Source: Hoyosella subflava DQS3-9A1 | Lineage (GTDB): Bacteria > Actinomycetota > Actinomycetes > Mycobacteriales > Mycobacteriaceae | Direction: 5' to 3' | DNA length: 64,000 nt | NCBI RefSeq assembly: GCF_000214175.1 | Contig: NC_015564.1 | Location: 3,906,001 to 3,970,000, forward strand | Shown: in pieces, positions 9,744-18,310 of the stretch | Layout: the number at the start of each line of letters is the position of its first letter | Position numbering within the stretch: the first letter of the stretch is position 1 | Position numbers and translations under genes: made by a program | Notes under the pieces: model-generated | Told to the model about the DNA's origin: nothing | The model's input: only the letters and a program-made list of their open reading frames with translations | The model's database searches: none

Positions 9744-10388
9744 GTGACATCGAACCTCTACCCGCACAGGGGACTCCTCGTCAGAAATCTCACGTCGTCG
9801 CAGCGGCGGGCAAACCGGCGGAAACGTGAGTTCGTACAGTTGCGGCGCAACTGTTACGTGCGGAGCGACGTGTGGAAATGCTCACTCCTGAGCACCAACA
9901 CGTTTTGCGTACATTTGACGCGATCGACAGCGTGCAGAATCGGTCGACTGTAGTTAGTCATGTCTCCGCAGCGGCAATGTGGGGGTTGCCGATATGGGAT
10001 TTGCCCCTGGACCGCGTACACCGGTGAATCGCGAAGCCGGGCCCTGTTACACACCGAGTTTCCGGGCATGCACGTGCAGGCACGTGTCGTCGATGAACGT
10101 GGCGTCGTGCTCGCGCGCGTCGACTTTCTGTTCGACCAGGGTGTGATCGGGGAGTTCGACGGCCGAGTCAAATACAGCTCGCACCTGAGGCCTGGCGAGA
10201 CGAGCGCCGACGTCGTTTTCCGTGAGAAGCTGCGCGAAGATGCATTGCGCGAGGCGGGCTGGATCGTGATCCGATGGACCTGGGCGGTCCTGGCCCACCC
10301 TGATCGGCTTATCCAGCGCATACGGAGGGCTCTTGACGAAGCGCATCGCCAGCAGCGGCCCTCCAGGCTGTGGGTGCCCGCCGCGTAA
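9744..10388 (+). pseudogene. Decayed AbiEi / DUF559-type protein with frameshift and internal deletion
   Basis: Three pieces in different frames line up with a protein family of about 280-300 residues common in actinobacteria (AbiEi-like N-terminus, DUF559/Vsr-like C-terminus). Piece 1 starts at GTG 9744 and runs to RSDVW near 9876. Piece 2 (EMLTPEHQHVLRTFDAI to LPLDRVH) continues in a second frame to about 10020. Piece 3 (TGESRSRALL to RWTWAVLAHPDRL) returns to the first frame and ends at 10388. The middle region normally lying between DRVH and ESRSR is absent, so the second shift is a deletion junction. An intact C-terminal piece could still be made from ATG 9960, but the whole gene looks dead. 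Confidence 0.75.
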
Positions 10389-10419
10389 AACTCACGCATC
10401 CATCATGAACGTTGCGCCC

Positions 10420-11823
10420 CTAGTCCAGGTCGTCGTGGCGCATCAACTGGCGGGCAGCCTCATTGATTGACCCCGAGAGAGATGGGTACACCGAGAACGT
10501 CGACGCGAGGTCGGTAACAGTCAAATGGTTCTGCACGGCCATCGCGATGGGCAGGATCAACTCTGAGGCAACGGGTGCTACCACCACGCCACCAATGACC
10601 ACACCTGTCGCGGGGCGGCAGAAGATCTTCACGAAGCCCCGGCGCAAACCCATCATCTTCGCCCGCGGGTTCGTATTCAGCGGCAGCATCACAGTCCGCG
10701 CAGGCACCTGACCTTCGTCAATCGCGGTCTGTGCGACACCCACGGTAGCGATCTCGGGGCGTGTAAAGATTGCGGAGGCGACGGTCTTCAGTTTGATTGG
10801 GTTCACGCCCTCACCGAGTGCGTGATACATCGCGATGCGCCCCTGCATGGCTGCCACCGATGCAAGCGGAAGGAGGCCAGTGCAGTCGCCGGCCGAGTAG
10901 ATACCGGGGATGCTGGTCCGCGAGACACGGTCGACCCGGATGTAACCTCCGGGATCCACCTCGATGCCGACACCGTCGAGACCCAGTGACTCTGTATTCG
11001 GGATCGAGCCTACGGTCATCAGGGCGTGGCTGCCGGTGACGGTACGGCCGTCACTCAGGTGGACAAGTACGCCCTCATCGGTGCGCTTCACCGAATCGGC
11101 GCGTGCGTGCTTGATGAAGTTCACCCCGCGTTCAGCGAGTGACTCCTCGAGGACCATCGCGGCGTCGGCGTCCTCACTGGGCAGCACGCGATCGCGGCTT
11201 GTGAGGAGGGAAACCTGAACCCCCATCTCCGTGTACGCGTTAACGAACTCGACACCTGTGACGCCCGACCCGACGACGATGAGGTGCTTCGGCAGTTCGT
11301 CGAGATCGTATATTTGCCGCCAGGTCAGGATCCGGTCGCCGTCTGGACGGGCACTCGGCAGGATTCGCGGTGACGACCCTGTCGCGATCAAAACGAAGTC
11401 AGCATCGAGTACCAGTTCCTCGCCGGACGCCAGATCCGCTTTGACTTTGTGGGCGGCGAGCCCTTTACCGGTGTCCATGAGCTGACCGGTGCCGTTGAGC
11501 AGCCGAACGCCTTCGCGCTGCAAACGAGCCCGGATGTCGGACGACTGGGCCTGCGCGAGACTTTTCACGCGGGAATGGATCCGCGGAACGGATATTCCGA
11601 CATTTGCGGGATCGAGTTCAATGCCCAAAGCCGCTGCCCGGCGCATATCGGTCCGCACACCTGTCGAGGCAATGTACGTCTTTGACGGCACGCAGTCGAA
11701 CAACACGCACGCCCCACCGATGCCGTCAGCGTCGATCACCGTGACATCGGCCCCGTGCTGAGCTGCGACAAGAGCGGCCTCGTAGCCCGCTGGCCCGCCA
11801 CCGATGATCACGATCCGGGTCAT
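10420..11823 (-). CDS. lpdA: LpdA-type flavoprotein disulfide/quinone reductase
   Basis: The 467-residue protein has the two dinucleotide motifs of pyridine nucleotide-disulfide oxidoreductases (IIGGGPAGYEA for FAD; VGSGVTGVEF for NAD(P)) and the C-terminal dimerisation domain. Order with glpD before it and the Rv3304-like gene after matches Rv3303c, whose product is reported as an NAD(P)H:quinone reductase. The redox segment GGACVLFDCVPSKT keeps a CX4C pair. The usual C-terminal His-Glu pair of lipoamide dehydrogenase is absent: the local sequence is YPSLSGSINEA instead of HPTLSE. Quinone reduction is therefore more likely than dihydrolipoamide oxidation. Confidence 0.9.
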   Translation of the reverse strand: MTRIVIIGGGPAGYEAALVAAQHGADVTVIDADGIGGACVLFDCVPSKTYIASTGVRTDMRRAAALGIELDPANVGISVPRIHSRVKSLAQAQSSDIRARLQREGVRLLNGTGQLMDTGKGLAAHKVKADLASGEELVLDADFVLIATGSSPRILPSARPDGDRILTWRQIYDLDELPKHLIVVGSGVTGVEFVNAYTEMGVQVSLLTSRDRVLPSEDADAAMVLEESLAERGVNFIKHARADSVKRTDEGVLVHLSDGRTVTGSHALMTVGSIPNTESLGLDGVGIEVDPGGYIRVDRVSRTSIPGIYSAGDCTGLLPLASVAAMQGRIAMYHALGEGVNPIKLKTVASAIFTRPEIATVGVAQTAIDEGQVPARTVMLPLNTNPRAKMMGLRRGFVKIFCRPATGVVIGGVVVAPVASELILPIAMAVQNHLTVTDLASTFSVYPSLSGSINEAARQLMRHDDLD

Positions 11824-12004
11824 GTTCGTCCTCCATTCCCAAGGGCGGAAGCCCCAAGGTCGCCCCGGGGTTCCTCGTCATCGGCACCTACGCTATAGCG
11901 TCGTCACACCTCTCGTGCACCCCGGCCTCGAATCGGGTACCAATATCGGGGATGATGGGACGTGACAGCTGAAATGTTGACCGAGAAGATCTAGGCTTGC
12001 CGCC

Positions 12005-12475
12005 GTGCCCTTGTATGCCGCGTACGGGTCGAACATGGACCCTGAACAGATGTTGTCCCGTGCTCCGCACTCGCCGATGGCGGGAACCGGCTGGTTGTAC
12101 GGCTGGCGATTGACCTTTGGCGGCGACGATATCGGCTGGGAAGGTGCCCTCGCCACCGTCGTCGAAGACCCCTCTTCGCGCGTTTTTGTCGTCCTCTACG
12201 ACGTGACGCATGAAGATGAATCAAGCATGGACCGGTGGGAGGGTGCCGAGATGGGCATTCACCGGAAACTTCGCGTACGTGTGGATATCAATGGCAGCGA
12301 ACCTGCGCTCGCCTGGCTTTATGTTCTGGATGCCTATGAGGGGGGTCTTCCCTCTGCGCGATATCTCGGTGTCATGGCTGATGCGGCGGAGAAGGCAGGC
12401 GCACCCGCTGAGTACGTCCGATGGATAAGAACTCGTGAAGCCCGCAACGTTGGCCCGGGGACCTCGTTCGGCTAG
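12005..12475 (+). CDS. Gamma-glutamylcyclotransferase-like protein
   Basis: This 156-residue protein begins with the substrate-loop signature YAAYGSNM and contains MDRWEG, whose Glu sits where the family keeps its catalytic acid. Family members release 5-oxoproline from gamma-glutamyl peptides; the substrate here is unknown. The start is GTG. It corresponds to Rv3304 next to lpdA. It ends with a 4-base tail-to-tail overlap with fbpC. The 181 bases between lpdA and this gene hold both promoters and no other gene that I can see. Confidence 0.8.
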   Translation: MPLYAAYGSNMDPEQMLSRAPHSPMAGTGWLYGWRLTFGGDDIGWEGALATVVEDPSSRVFVVLYDVTHEDESSMDRWEGAEMGIHRKLRVRVDINGSEPALAWLYVLDAYEGGLPSARYLGVMADAAEKAGAPAEYVRWIRTREARNVGPGTSFG

Positions 12476-13548
12476 TCGGCGAAGAACGGTACTGACGACG
12501 TCACGTCGACGCTGACTTCCTCGCCGTGAGTGAACTGGCGGTCTCCAGCGCAATGAGCGCGCACCCAGATCTTGCGGTCTTCGGTGGCGGCCGTCACCAG
12601 TGTGGACGGACCGGTGAAGCGCACGTTTGTGACCGTCAGTCCGGTGGGTTCGGCGGCGTGACTGAATACGACTTGCTCAGGCCGGATCAGTACTTTGCCG
12701 CGACCGCTCGGCGTGCCGAGGACGGGGATGAACCCGATCGGAGTACGCACCCACCCGCTTGGCGCCGCCGAGGGATCCGCGTCGAGGACGACTGAGTCGC
12801 CAACGAAGCGCCCGACCTCGAGTGACACCGGATTGTGGTAGACGTCCTCCGGCGTGCCGATCTGAGCGATCCTGCCGTCCAGTAACACCGCTACCCGGTC
12901 AGCCATGCCGAGCGCCTCGTCCTGATCGTGCGTGACCAAGATCGAGGTCATTTTCCGTTCGTAGAGCAAGGTTCGGACGTCGGCACGCAGGGAAGCCCGT
13001 AGTCCTGCGTCGAGCGCACTGAACGGCTCATCGAGCAGGACCAGCGCGGGCGAGGGCGCCAGGGCGCGTGCCAGTGCCACACGCTGCTGCTGGCCGCCAG
13101 AGAGCTGCGCAGGCCGCGCTTTCCCGGCCCCGGGAAGGCCAACTAGGTCGAGCAAAGCGGTGACCTGTTCCCGACGCGACGCGCGCGCTTTGAGATCCAG
13201 ACTGCGCATACGACTGTTCCCGAGGCCGTATGCAATGTTCCCCGCGACGGACAGGTGCGGGAACAGCGCGCCTTCTTGCGGCACGAGGCCGACATGACGC
13301 CGCTCGGGCGCAATGTGCCGCCCATTACCGTCCGCGACGACACGTGAGCCCAGACTAACGAGGCCATCTTCAGCGCGGTGCAGACCCGCTATCACGCGCA
13401 GCAGTGTCGTCTTGCCACAGCCGGAAGGACCCAGCACCGCGAGTAACTCCCCCTCACTGACGTCGAACGAGACATCGTGAAGGACGCGTGACCGGCCATA
13501 CGACGCGGTCACCCCTTTCACCTGCAGATCGCTTGGCCGCTCGTTCAC
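12472..13548 (-). CDS. fbpC: Iron(III) ABC importer ATP-binding subunit
   Basis: The 358-residue ATPase energises Fe3+ import. It has Walker A GPSGCGKTT, Q-loop VPQEGALFPHLSV, signature LSGGQQQRVALARAL, Walker B LVLLDEPFSALD and switch His VTHDQDEA. A C-terminal TOBE-type regulatory domain spans about residues 240-358. The start GTG overlaps the permease stop as GTGA, indicating translational coupling. Iron as substrate is inferred from FbpA upstream and the iron box before it. Confidence 0.9.
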   Translation of the reverse strand: MNERPSDLQVKGVTASYGRSRVLHDVSFDVSEGELLAVLGPSGCGKTTLLRVIAGLHRAEDGLVSLGSRVVADGNGRHIAPERRHVGLVPQEGALFPHLSVAGNIAYGLGNSRMRSLDLKARASRREQVTALLDLVGLPGAGKARPAQLSGGQQQRVALARALAPSPALVLLDEPFSALDAGLRASLRADVRTLLYERKMTSILVTHDQDEALGMADRVAVLLDGRIAQIGTPEDVYHNPVSLEVGRFVGDSVVLDADPSAAPSGWVRTPIGFIPVLGTPSGRGKVLIRPEQVVFSHAAEPTGLTVTNVRFTGPSTLVTAATEDRKIWVRAHCAGDRQFTHGEEVSVDVTSSVPFFAD

Positions 13549-15170
13549 TGGTGCACGTCCTCTGTCACTGCCGTCCCCCGCTGTGCTGGCGGACGGTTGC
13601 TAGCTTGCGCCTCGATCTCTGTCTGCAGCTGTGGTGCTGCAGACTTCCAGCCCATCACGTTTCCGAGCAACAGCGCCGGCAGCGCCGCTACAAGGATCAG
13701 GGCAGCGGCGTACGGCGCGGCTGCTCCATACGCAAGTGCGTCTGTGTGGCTCCATAGCCGGGTAGCGAGTGTATCTACTGAGGTAGGCCTAAGCATAAGC
13801 GTCGCGGGCAGTTCTTTTGCCACAGCGAGGAAAACTAGTGCTCCACCCGCTGCTGCGCCGGGCAGCGCTAGCGGAAGGACGACGCGGAGGTTGGTGCGCC
13901 ACCGCCGCTCGCCAAGCGTTGCTGACACGTCTTCAAGTGACTCCGGGACTGCGGCGACGGCGGATCGGATCGCCCCGACAGCGAGCGGAAGGAACAAGAC
14001 AATATAGGCGAGCACCAGCATCGGCACCTGCTGATACCACTGCGGCAAGACCCGAATGCCCAGAAACACAATCGCGAGACCCACCGTGATTCCGGGCAAC
14101 GCGAAACCAACGTACGAGACTGACTCCGCGGTCCGCGCCCCAGCCGACCTCGAGCGGGCCGCGTAAACGCCGACCGGCAAGGCCACCAGGGTGGTAATCA
14201 GCGCGGCGATCCCGGCTATTCGGGTCGTCGACCAGGCCGCCGAGATCACCATGTCCCACTGCGGACTGACTTGCTGCGCACGGTAGATCCAGCGCCCGAG
14301 AGCGGCGAATGGCAGGACGACACCGATAGTGATCACGACTGCGGATAGCGCGAAAACGGCGCCGCGCGCCGTCCCGAGCGTGAAGGGCTGGGCACGTCGA
14401 GGTGTTCCCGACCCGATACGCGCTGCATACCCGCGGCGCGCGCGACGCTCGGCGATGGTCAGCAATATAGCGGCAAGGGCGAGGATCAGTCCGAGAATGG
14501 CGGCGGGCGTGCGGTCGAAAGATCCGCGGTAACTTGTGTAGATCGCGACGGTGAACGCCTCGTATCGCATCAGCGCTACGGCACCGAAATCGCTGAGTGT
14601 GTAGAGCGCGACAAGAAGTCCCCCAGCGGTCGCCGCTGGCCACACTTGCCGGACCGTGACGGAGAGGACCGCGCCTAGCCGTGTTTTACCGAGAGTTTGC
14701 GCGACTTCTTCACCAGCTGGATCGGCTGCCGCAAGCGCGGCGGCAACCGGGAGAAACACATACGGATAGCTTGCGATCGTCAGGACCAGAACCGCGCCAG
14801 TGAACCCGGCGAACTGAGGGAACTCTGCGATCCAGATGAAACCCAAGACGTAAGACGGAATAGCGAGCGGGACGGTGAACGCGATGCCCAGCCATCGGCG
14901 GCCGGGCAGGTCGGAGCGAACAGTGATCCACGCAAGAACCGAACCGAGGATGATGCACGCGACCGTGACGACGAGCGCAAGCCAGAAGCTGCGCCAGAAG
15001 AGCTCCGCGGTTCGCTGACGGGTCAGGACCGACCAGAAAACGTCGGGTCCTCGTTCGAACGCGCGAATGACGAGGTAGATCAGCGGTGTTGCGGCGAGTG
15101 CCGCAACACCTAGCGCGGCCAGCCCGGTTACAGGGCGGCCGCGCTGGGTCCTGCGAGCGAGCGAAATCAG
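13545..15170 (-). CDS. fbpB: Iron(III) ABC importer permease, probable CTG start
   Basis: This is a two-module permease of about 541 residues with around 12 membrane segments. Both modules carry the cytoplasmic EAA-type loop that docks the ATPase (one as GKTRLGAVLSVTVRQVWPA, the other as GERRWRTNLRVVLPLALPGA). The first in-frame ATG, GTG or TTG is TTG 14846, which would remove the first two membrane segments. Upstream of it the frame continues uninterrupted with clear coding character (a basic N-terminus, then GLAALGVAALAATPLIYLV). The frame can be entered at CTG 15170, whose bases overlap the fbpA stop as CTGA, with GAGGT 9 bases upstream. I therefore infer a rare CTG start. Confidence 0.85.
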   Translation of the reverse strand: MISLARRTQRGRPVTGLAALGVAALAATPLIYLVIRAFERGPDVFWSVLTRQRTAELFWRSFWLALVVTVACIILGSVLAWITVRSDLPGRRWLGIAFTVPLAIPSYVLGFIWIAEFPQFAGFTGAVLVLTIASYPYVFLPVAAALAAADPAGEEVAQTLGKTRLGAVLSVTVRQVWPAATAGGLLVALYTLSDFGAVALMRYEAFTVAIYTSYRGSFDRTPAAILGLILALAAILLTIAERRARRGYAARIGSGTPRRAQPFTLGTARGAVFALSAVVITIGVVLPFAALGRWIYRAQQVSPQWDMVISAAWSTTRIAGIAALITTLVALPVGVYAARSRSAGARTAESVSYVGFALPGITVGLAIVFLGIRVLPQWYQQVPMLVLAYIVLFLPLAVGAIRSAVAAVPESLEDVSATLGERRWRTNLRVVLPLALPGAAAGGALVFLAVAKELPATLMLRPTSVDTLATRLWSHTDALAYGAAAPYAAALILVAALPALLLGNVMGWKSAAPQLQTEIEAQASNRPPAQRGTAVTEDVHQ

Positions 15171-16228
15171 AGGAGACCGACCTCAGTCAGTAGCTCCTGG
15201 GTCGCCTCGAGTGAAGCAAGGTCGGAGAGGTCGATATCTGGGCCTTGCAACTCGTCGAGCTGGGGTCGGCCTTCGTCGGTTACGGAAAGCCCGTCAATGA
15301 CGGGATACTCCGACGTCTCGTCGAGGAAGTACTGCTGGGCGTCCTCGGCGAGCATCGCGGCCACGAGTGCCTGAGCGGCTTCCTGGTTCTGCGAACTGGC
15401 AAGGACGCCTACGCCTGCAATGTTGATGAGCGCACCCTCGTCACCCGGCGCGAGGTACTTGACGTTCGCACGGAGACTCTCGGCGCCCTCTTCCTTCGCC
15501 AGCTTGTACCAGTAGTAGTGGTTGATGAGACCGATCTCGACCTGGCCTTCATTGACCGCCGTTAGAATCGCATTGTTGTTTTCGTAGCTGACCGGCTCGT
15601 TATCGCGGAAAGCTTCAAGCCACTCGCGTGCGCCGTCCTCCCCGCGCGAAACGCGCAGCGCGGTCACGAATGATTGCCACGACGCGTTGGTCGGGGCGAA
15701 ACCGACTTTGCCTCGCCATTCGGGTTCGAGCAGAGCGTCGATGGTGTCCGGCACCGCTGCTTCGTCGAGCGCTTCACTGTCGTAGGCGATTACGCGTGCG
15801 CGGCCAGATGTGGCCACCCAGGTATCGTCAGCCGCGCGGTACGCCTCCGGCACAAGTTCGAGAGTCTCACCGTCAAGCGGCGCGAGCAGGTCTGCCTGCG
15901 ATAGCGCGCCCAGCGCACCAGCATCCTGGGAAAAGTACACGTCAGCAGGCGAGCTGGCGCCTTCTTCGAGGATCTGCGCAGCGAGTTCCGCGGTGTTCCC
16001 GTAGCGCACGTCGATGCTCACACCGGTGGCTTCTTCAAGATCCTCGATCAGCGGCGCAACGAGATCTTCGTTGCGCCCCGAATACAGCACGAGAGTGGTT
16101 TCTTCAGCTGCTCCGTTGGTTTCACCCTCAGGCGCGGCGGTCGTCGGCTCGTCCGAGCCGCATGCCGCGAGGGGAACCGCTAGGGCGACAGCCGCGAGGA
16201 CTGTCGTAAAACGCTTGCGTGTGATCAC
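15167..16228 (-). CDS. fbpA: Iron(III) ABC importer substrate-binding lipoprotein
   Basis: The 353-residue protein has a lipoprotein signal peptide with lipobox PLAAC (Cys 23), so it is anchored to the outer face of the membrane. It matches the bacterial transferrin-like fold: LVLYSGRNEDLVAPLIE at the start, PADVYFSQDAGALGALS in the middle, and INHYYWYKLA holding the Tyr pair that binds iron. It is first in the operon fbpA-fbpB-fbpC, and a probable IdeR box lies 35 bases upstream of its start. Confidence 0.9.
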   Translation of the reverse strand: MITRKRFTTVLAAVALAVPLAACGSDEPTTAAPEGETNGAAEETTLVLYSGRNEDLVAPLIEDLEEATGVSIDVRYGNTAELAAQILEEGASSPADVYFSQDAGALGALSQADLLAPLDGETLELVPEAYRAADDTWVATSGRARVIAYDSEALDEAAVPDTIDALLEPEWRGKVGFAPTNASWQSFVTALRVSRGEDGAREWLEAFRDNEPVSYENNNAILTAVNEGQVEIGLINHYYWYKLAKEEGAESLRANVKYLAPGDEGALINIAGVGVLASSQNQEAAQALVAAMLAEDAQQYFLDETSEYPVIDGLSVTDEGRPQLDELQGPDIDLSDLASLEATQELLTEVGLL

Positions 16229-16262
16229 GCTGGGCTCCTCATCTACAACCAGACAATTACGA

Positions 16263-16281
16263 CGAGGCTACCCTAACCTAT
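16263..16281 (-). promoter_or_regulatory. Probable IdeR/DtxR iron box before fbpA
   Basis: Read on the minus strand this is ATAGGTTAGGGTAGCCTCG. It matches 14 of 19 positions of the mycobacterial IdeR consensus TTAGGTTAGGCTAACCTAA, with the left half nearly perfect. It lies 35-53 bases upstream of the fbpA start and overlaps the last codons of the upstream amidohydrolase gene. Iron-loaded IdeR bound here would block transcription of the importer. Confidence 0.7.
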
Positions 16282-17461
16282 ATAAGGCTTGGTTATCCAA
16301 ATCTTCCTGAAGCACCAAACTCGTGAAAACGCGCACCCCCACTTCAAGGGCGCGCTCGTCAATGTCGAATGTTGGCTGATGCAGGTCACGCTGCGGACCT
16401 TTACCCGACCAGACGCCGAGTCTGCCCATAGCGCCCGGCACGTGCTCGAGGTACCAGGAGAAGTCCTCCCCACCACCGGACTGCTCGGTCTCCGTGATCG
16501 CGGTGGGGTCGCCGTCCGTAACCGCCGCGCGGAATATGGCGGTCGATTCAGGATCGTTGATGACAGGTGGCACCCCGCGCCGGTACTTGATCTCGTAATC
16601 CACGCCGGTCGGCGCCATCGTCGACGCGACGATTTCGCGCACGAGTGGTTCGAGCAGCGCCCACGTTGCATGGTCGCCGGTGCGGACGGTTCCGCGAAGC
16701 ACGCCTACCCGAGGGATCGCATTCGCGGCGTCTCCCGACTTAGCCGCGCCCCAGGCCATCACCGTCGACGAACGCGGATCGACCCGGCGCCCGAGCAAGC
16801 CTGGCAGCGAAGTGATCACGGAACCCATCGCGTAGATGAGATCGGAGGTGAGGTGCGGCCGGGACGTGTGCCCTCCAGAGGACGAGAACACAATCTCGAT
16901 GAGGTCGGCGGCGGACGTGATCGCCCCAGTGCGCACCCCGACCTTGCCTACCTCGAGCCGGGGGTCACAGTGCAGCGCGAAGATCCGCGAGACACCGCTC
17001 ATCACACCAGATGCGATCACGTCGAGCGCGCCGCCTGGCATGACTTCTTCCGCGGGCTGGAACAAGAGCCGCACGCCGCGGGGCAGCGACGGCAGACTTG
17101 CGAGGGCCAGCCCTGTGCCCAGAAGAACCGCGGTGTGCGCGTCATGCCCGCACATGTGGGCAACACCGGGCACTTCGGAGGTGTAGTCGGCGTCGTTGAG
17201 TTCCTGCATCGGGAGGGCATCCATGTCCGCACGTAGCGTCAGACGCTTGCCACCCGAGTCAGGCGGCCCCAGATCGCAGTACAGTCCTGTGCCACCCGGA
17301 AACCGCACGGGTGTCAGCCCCGCCTTCTTGAAGTGGTCCTCCACGTAGGCGGTCGTCCGGAATTCGGCCCGCGCGAGTTCTGGGTGCCGGTGCAGCTCGC
17401 GTCGCCACCGGACGAGATCGTCCCGGTGTGCGACTAGCCACTTGCCGATCATCTCCCTCAC
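16268..17461 (-). CDS. M20-family amidohydrolase (AmiA/AmiB1-like)
   Basis: This zinc-dependent peptidase-like amidohydrolase has the metal-site motifs RADMDALPM, CGHDAHT, FQPAEE and ALHCDP, plus GHTSRPH of the lid domain. Relatives hydrolyse N-acyl amino acids or small amides; the substrate cannot be read from sequence. The start is placed at GTG 17461 (397 residues), with GAGGAG 11 bases upstream. The longer frame to 17548 would overlap the preceding gene by 56 bases with no family similarity. It occupies the place of amiA1/amiB1 in M. tuberculosis, where two such genes are present; here I see one. Confidence 0.85.
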   Translation of the reverse strand: MREMIGKWLVAHRDDLVRWRRELHRHPELARAEFRTTAYVEDHFKKAGLTPVRFPGGTGLYCDLGPPDSGGKRLTLRADMDALPMQELNDADYTSEVPGVAHMCGHDAHTAVLLGTGLALASLPSLPRGVRLLFQPAEEVMPGGALDVIASGVMSGVSRIFALHCDPRLEVGKVGVRTGAITSAADLIEIVFSSSGGHTSRPHLTSDLIYAMGSVITSLPGLLGRRVDPRSSTVMAWGAAKSGDAANAIPRVGVLRGTVRTGDHATWALLEPLVREIVASTMAPTGVDYEIKYRRGVPPVINDPESTAIFRAAVTDGDPTAITETEQSGGGEDFSWYLEHVPGAMGRLGVWSGKGPQRDLHQPTFDIDERALEVGVRVFTSLVLQEDLDNQALYRLG

Positions 17462-17492
17462 AGCTGCGCATGCTCCTCTGGTGTCTCGCCAC

Positions 17493-18197
17493 TTATTGTT
17501 GTCCGAAAGCGAAGTCCGTGTCGCGGGTTTTCGTTTCCAGTGCGCCAATCAGGTCGCCGTGGATACTCCGTTTGATGCCGCCCAAGTTCGCGCCGCGCTT
17601 GCTCGTCAACTGCTCAGCCCGGCTTACAGCCGAACTCAGCAGCGCAGTCGCGTCACTTGTCGCCTGAACAATCCCCGCTGCGAGCGCGTCCGGACCGCCG
17701 AACCTGCGTCCTGTGGTCATCGCTTCAATCGCAGTTTGCTTGGGCAAACGGGAGTTGAGCAGCGCGCTCATACCGACAGTGAACGGCATGTTCAGGTCCA
17801 CTTCAGGCAGGCAAAAGAACCCCTGATCCTCGCGCATCAGCTGGAGGTCAGTAGAAATAGCGAGCATTGCGCCCGCACCAAACGCGTGGCCGCTGATCGC
17901 AGAGATCGTCGGCATGGGAAAGGTCAGCAAGCGAGAAAAGATGGAGTGCGTGCGATCGAGATATTCAGGCAACTGGTCGAGGTGACCGAAAATCCACTCC
18001 ACGTCGAGTCCATTGCTGAAGAACTTGCCGGTCGACGTGACGACAAGTGCAGCTGGCCCCTCGGATCCCTCGATTTCGTCGAGGCTCGCATGAATCGCGT
18101 CCATCCAATCCGGATGGAACCGGTTTTCGCCGGCCTGCTCGCCCTCGGCGCCCAGGTTCAGAACAAAAACGTCGCCCTCGCGTGAGACATATGGCAT
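17493..18197 (-). CDS. Enoyl-CoA hydratase/isomerase family protein
   Basis: This 234-residue crotonase-fold protein shows the oxyanion-hole segments FFSNGLDVEW and GHAFGAGAMLAISTDLQLM. ATG 18197 gives the normal crotonase N-terminus (MPYVSREGDVFVLNLG); the frame to 18308 adds 37 residues of no recognisable similarity and would collide with the divergent gene's leader. At the usual acid/base position I see LPEVDLNMPF, as in Delta3,Delta2-enoyl-CoA isomerases and some plant isomerase relatives. Hydratase versus isomerase activity is open. Confidence 0.8.
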   Translation of the reverse strand: MPYVSREGDVFVLNLGAEGEQAGENRFHPDWMDAIHASLDEIEGSEGPAALVVTSTGKFFSNGLDVEWIFGHLDQLPEYLDRTHSIFSRLLTFPMPTISAISGHAFGAGAMLAISTDLQLMREDQGFFCLPEVDLNMPFTVGMSALLNSRLPKQTAIEAMTTGRRFGGPDALAAGIVQATSDATALLSSAVSRAEQLTSKRGANLGGIKRSIHGDLIGALETKTRDTDFAFGQQ

Positions 18198-18310
18198 AGA
18201 AGGAGCGTAGTCCGCCGCGATCTGAGAGCCGTCGACACCCCGAGTGGACTTGTGGAGCCCCCAAGTAAGGGCGTCATAATTCCCCGGCAACACAAACTCA
18301 GGAGACACAG

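Noticed and set aside
9854-10399. Minus-strand frame opposite the AbiEi-like remnant
   Set aside because: The plus-strand pieces match a known protein family in order, so the minus frame is a shadow.
13545-14846. Permease called only from TTG 14846
   Set aside because: This would remove two membrane helices clearly coded upstream in the same frame; the CTG 15170 start is preferred.
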